46,114 nucleotides of DNA from Streptomyces sp. adm13(2018) (GTDB lineage Bacteria > Actinomycetota > Actinomycetes > Streptomycetales > Streptomycetaceae): contig NZ_RDBH01000114.1 in NCBI RefSeq assembly GCF_008042145.1, positions 144,622 to 190,735 of the forward strand, given 5' to 3'. Shown one piece after another: positions 44,090 through 46,114 of this stretch (position 1 is the stretch's first letter; every line of letters starts with the position of its first letter). The notes beneath the pieces are model-generated. The model did no database searches and had not been told where the DNA came from. It saw only the letters and a program-made list of their open reading frames with translations. The position numbers were made by a program, and so were the translations under genes.

Positions 44090-44839
44090 TCAGGCCCGGC
44101 AGCGCAGCATCACCAGCGGTGGGTGGGCGAGGAGGTCCGCCCAGAAGTCCTCGCCGTACTTCTCCACACCCGCCTCCGACACGCCCAGCGGGACCCACTC
44201 CACCTCCCGGAACCCGGCCGCCCGCAGACACTCCTCGTAGACCTCGCGGCGCGGGACCGTGCCGATGATGCTGATCGGTTCGGGTTCGAGAAGCGCCGTG
44301 ACCCGGACGCGCGGCCCGGCCTCGCCCTCCTCGCCCGTCGGCTCGCAGCGGAAGCCGTACGCGGGGAGGGACGCGCAGTCGAACCGGTAGTCGGGCCGCT
44401 GGGCGAGCACGAAGAACTCGCCGCCCGGCTTGAGGTTGCGGTGGATGCGGCGGCACATCCGCTCGATCCCCGCGATGTCCTCGGCGTAGTTGAGACACTG
44501 CACGCCGAGTGCGATGTCGTACTTGCTTTCCAGGAGCGGGAGTTCGGCCACGTCGCCGATCTCGTAGCGCACGCCGCCGAGCGGTTCGCGCCGCTCGGAG
44601 TCCCGCGCGGCGGCGATCATCTCGCCGGAGATGTCGACGCCGAAGACCTCCGTGGCGCCGCGCCGCCTCAACTCCCGGCTGTAGAAACCGGTCCCGCAGG
44701 CCAGGTCGAGGACCGACCTGCCCGTCACGTCCCCGACCATGCCCAGAAAGCTGGGCACCTCCCCGTACCGCATCAGCGGCAGGGACTTGAAGCCCTCGAA
44801 CGCCTCACCGATGCCGTCGTACTGCTGACGCACGCCCAT
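44090..44839 (-). CDS. Class I SAM-dependent methyltransferase
   Basis: A 249-aa protein from ATG 44839, with GAGGGG 8-9 nt upstream; the frame stays open to 44974. Motif I is SVLDLACGTGFYSREL, motif post I FGVDISGEMI, then YDIALGVQCLNYAEDI. Small-molecule methyltransferase; substrate not predictable. Confidence 0.88.
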   Translation of the reverse strand: MGVRQQYDGIGEAFEGFKSLPLMRYGEVPSFLGMVGDVTGRSVLDLACGTGFYSRELRRRGATEVFGVDISGEMIAAARDSERREPLGGVRYEIGDVAELPLLESKYDIALGVQCLNYAEDIAGIERMCRRIHRNLKPGGEFFVLAQRPDYRFDCASLPAYGFRCEPTGEEGEAGPRVRVTALLEPEPISIIGTVPRREVYEECLRAAGFREVEWVPLGVSEAGVEKYGEDFWADLLAHPPLVMLRCRA

Positions 44840-45004
44840 ATGGCGCCCCCTCGTGTCCTTCGTCATGTGGTCCGAAGTCCTGCGCGCCCGTCGAGTCTGC
44901 TCCGCCAGGGACCGCACGCCGTACTGGCGAATGACACGAGAGGTGGGCGGGGCGACCCTTGTATCAGCCAACACCCGCGCGGGACGTGGTGGTTGGATCC
45001 AAGG

Positions 45005-45400
45005 TCACTGCACCCAGGCGCCGAGCACCTCGAAGTCCCGTGCGGTCAGACCTCGCTGAGGGTCGACTCGATGCAGCAGGGCCCGTCCGGGGTGGTGGGC
45101 GGCGACCCGGTCGCGGTCGGCCGCGCGGATCTCGTCGTCGACCCAGGCGAACGGCCGCCCACCGGCCCACGCCACGATCCCCGGCACCTTCCAGTGCACT
45201 CCCGCCCCGGGGTCGGGCTCGTCCTCGGGCCAGCGGACCAGCGGCAGGGCCGGAAGCCCGAGGCGCGGCGCGACCCAGGCGTTGGCGTCGTCCTCCCAGG
45301 TCGTCGCCCAGACGAGGACGTACGGGAGCGCCGCGAGCCGGGGCCCCTGCGCGGGGTCGAGCCGGGCGAGGAGGGGGCTCACGCCCCCACCCCCATTCAT
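45005..45400 (-). pseudogene. HAD-like protein lacking its N-terminus
   Basis: A 131-aa frame (start ATG 45400 or GTG 45382). It matches the C-terminal part of a family of short Streptomyces HAD-domain proteins (ALPYVLVWATTWEDDAN, GRPFAWVDDEI, HPGRALLHRVDPQRGLT). The expected first ~50 residues, with the catalytic DVDGxLNP motif, are absent, and only about 50 bp separate it from marR. Probably a 5'-deleted gene. Confidence 0.65.
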
Positions 45401-45449
45401 CCACTTCGCAATAATCCGCGACGGATCCATCCTCGTTACCCTTGCCGAC

Positions 45450-45935
45450 ATGACCGCCATGGCACCCACCCGCACCGAGCCCGACCTCTCCTACCTGCTC
45501 GACCACACCAGTCACGCCCTGCGGACCCGGATGACCGCCGCGCTCGACACGATCGGGCTCACCCCCCGGATGCACTGCGTCCTCGTGCACGCCCTGGAGG
45601 AGGAGCGCACCCAGGCGCAGCTCGCGGAGATCGGAGACATGGACAAGACGACCATGGTCGTCACCGTCGACGCCCTGGAGAAGGCCGGGCTCGCCGAGCG
45701 CCGGCCCTCCAGCACCGACCGGCGCGCGCGGATCATCGCCGTGACCGAGGAGGGCGCGAAGGTCGCCGGGGAGAGCCAGAAGATCGTCGACGGCGTACAC
45801 GGAAGCACCCTCGCGTCCCTCCCCGACGAGGCGCGCGCCGCCCTGCTCGACGCCCTGAACCTGCTGGTCACCGGCCACCTGGAGACCCCGATCGAGAGCC
45901 CGAGGCCGGCCCGGCGGGCCCGTCAGCGCGGCTGA
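45450..45935 (+). CDS. MarR-family regulator
   Basis: A 161-aa protein from ATG 45450. Winged helix with ERTQAQLAEIGDMDKTTMVVTVDALEKAGLAERRPSSTDRRAR. TACCCT at 45437-45442, 7 nt before the ATG, suggests a leaderless mRNA. Its last codons and stop fall in the terminal inverted repeat of the window, so its downstream neighbour is unknown. Confidence 0.9.
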   Translation: MTAMAPTRTEPDLSYLLDHTSHALRTRMTAALDTIGLTPRMHCVLVHALEEERTQAQLAEIGDMDKTTMVVTVDALEKAGLAERRPSSTDRRARIIAVTEEGAKVAGESQKIVDGVHGSTLASLPDEARAALLDALNLLVTGHLETPIESPRPARRARQRG

Positions 45936-46114
45936 CCCGGACCAACAGAGGCCCGAACTCGTTCCGTAAAAAATAGTCTGCAACAAAACCTTCTGCTAAC
46001 GTCACTCCTGTCCGCTCCCCCGAACAGGAGTGACGTTAGCAGAAGGTTTTGTTGCAGACTATTTTTTACGGAACGAGTTCGGGCCTCTGTTGGTCCGGGT
46101 CAGCCGCGCTGACG
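45921..46114. repeat. 91-bp perfect inverted repeat at the window end
   Basis: 45921-46011 is the exact reverse complement of 46024-46114, with a 12-nt spacer (CCGCTCCCCCGA). The arm contains the end of marR and an AT-rich promoter-like stretch. The right arm runs to the last base, so the repeat may extend further. Confidence 0.92.

Noticed and set aside
45921..46114. Streptomyces telomere
   Set aside because: One simple foldback beside core-type genes, without the multiple palindromes of telomeres; far from expected gene content of chromosome ends.

Overview
The window is high-GC actinomycete DNA and almost certainly Streptomyces. The evidence is an MsiK-type sugar ABC ATPase, the mycothiol gene mshA, CarD, the phoP-phoR/phoU-mtpA cluster, an HbhA-like operon, many GTG starts and many apparently leaderless promoters. 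The gene set and order match what I recall of the central chromosome core of Streptomyces.

Positions 1-15571 are the right end of a siphovirus-type prophage or phage-derived element. From left to right it holds a major capsid protein cut by the window edge, a second capsid-like protein, a probable major tail protein, a cysteine-rich head-to-tail adaptor, small connector and completion proteins, two overlapping tail-assembly-chaperone-like genes, a tape measure protein of 822 aa, a run of minor tail and fibre proteins (three sharing one architecture) and a holin-like protein. Nearly all of these genes overlap or abut, so they form one long operon. Strong hairpins follow only the capsid and the probable major tail gene. 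To the right is a regulatory segment: a stand-alone GntR winged helix, two tiny Cys-rich proteins behind a TGTACA promoter/operator, an XRE repressor with a nested palindrome, several terminators and little else. It ends at the 3' end of a tRNA-Thr(TGT) gene, the likely attachment site. No integrase or endolysin is visible here.

Positions 15572-46114 are chromosomal. Main blocks: msiK; a small exported protein and a sugar nucleotidyltransferase; a DoxX-family membrane protein; the minus-strand series carD, ispD, ispF, cysS, rlmB; a lipoprotein; phoP-phoR diverging from phoU-mtpA; a GNAT enzyme; gpmA; an MFS transporter; a metallo-beta-lactamase-fold hydrolase diverging from an AraC regulator; ybjN and mshA; a damaged methyltransferase; a receiver-PP2C phosphatase; a DUF2516/HbhA-like/XRE cluster; a Toprim protein; an AraC-VOC pair; a SAM methyltransferase; a truncated HAD gene; and a MarR regulator.

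The two most unusual structures are rearrangements. (1) A perfect 146-bp inverted copy of an internal mshA segment (35818-35963) lies at 37023-37168, where it replaces the 5' end of the neighbouring methyltransferase gene. (2) The window ends in a perfect 91-bp inverted repeat with a 12-nt loop (45921-46114) that includes the end of the marR gene. Either may be real template-switch events or assembly/amplification chimeras. I did not find a clear undescribed multi-gene system. The best candidates for new biology are the small regulatory module beside the tRNA and the cysteine-rich virion proteins.
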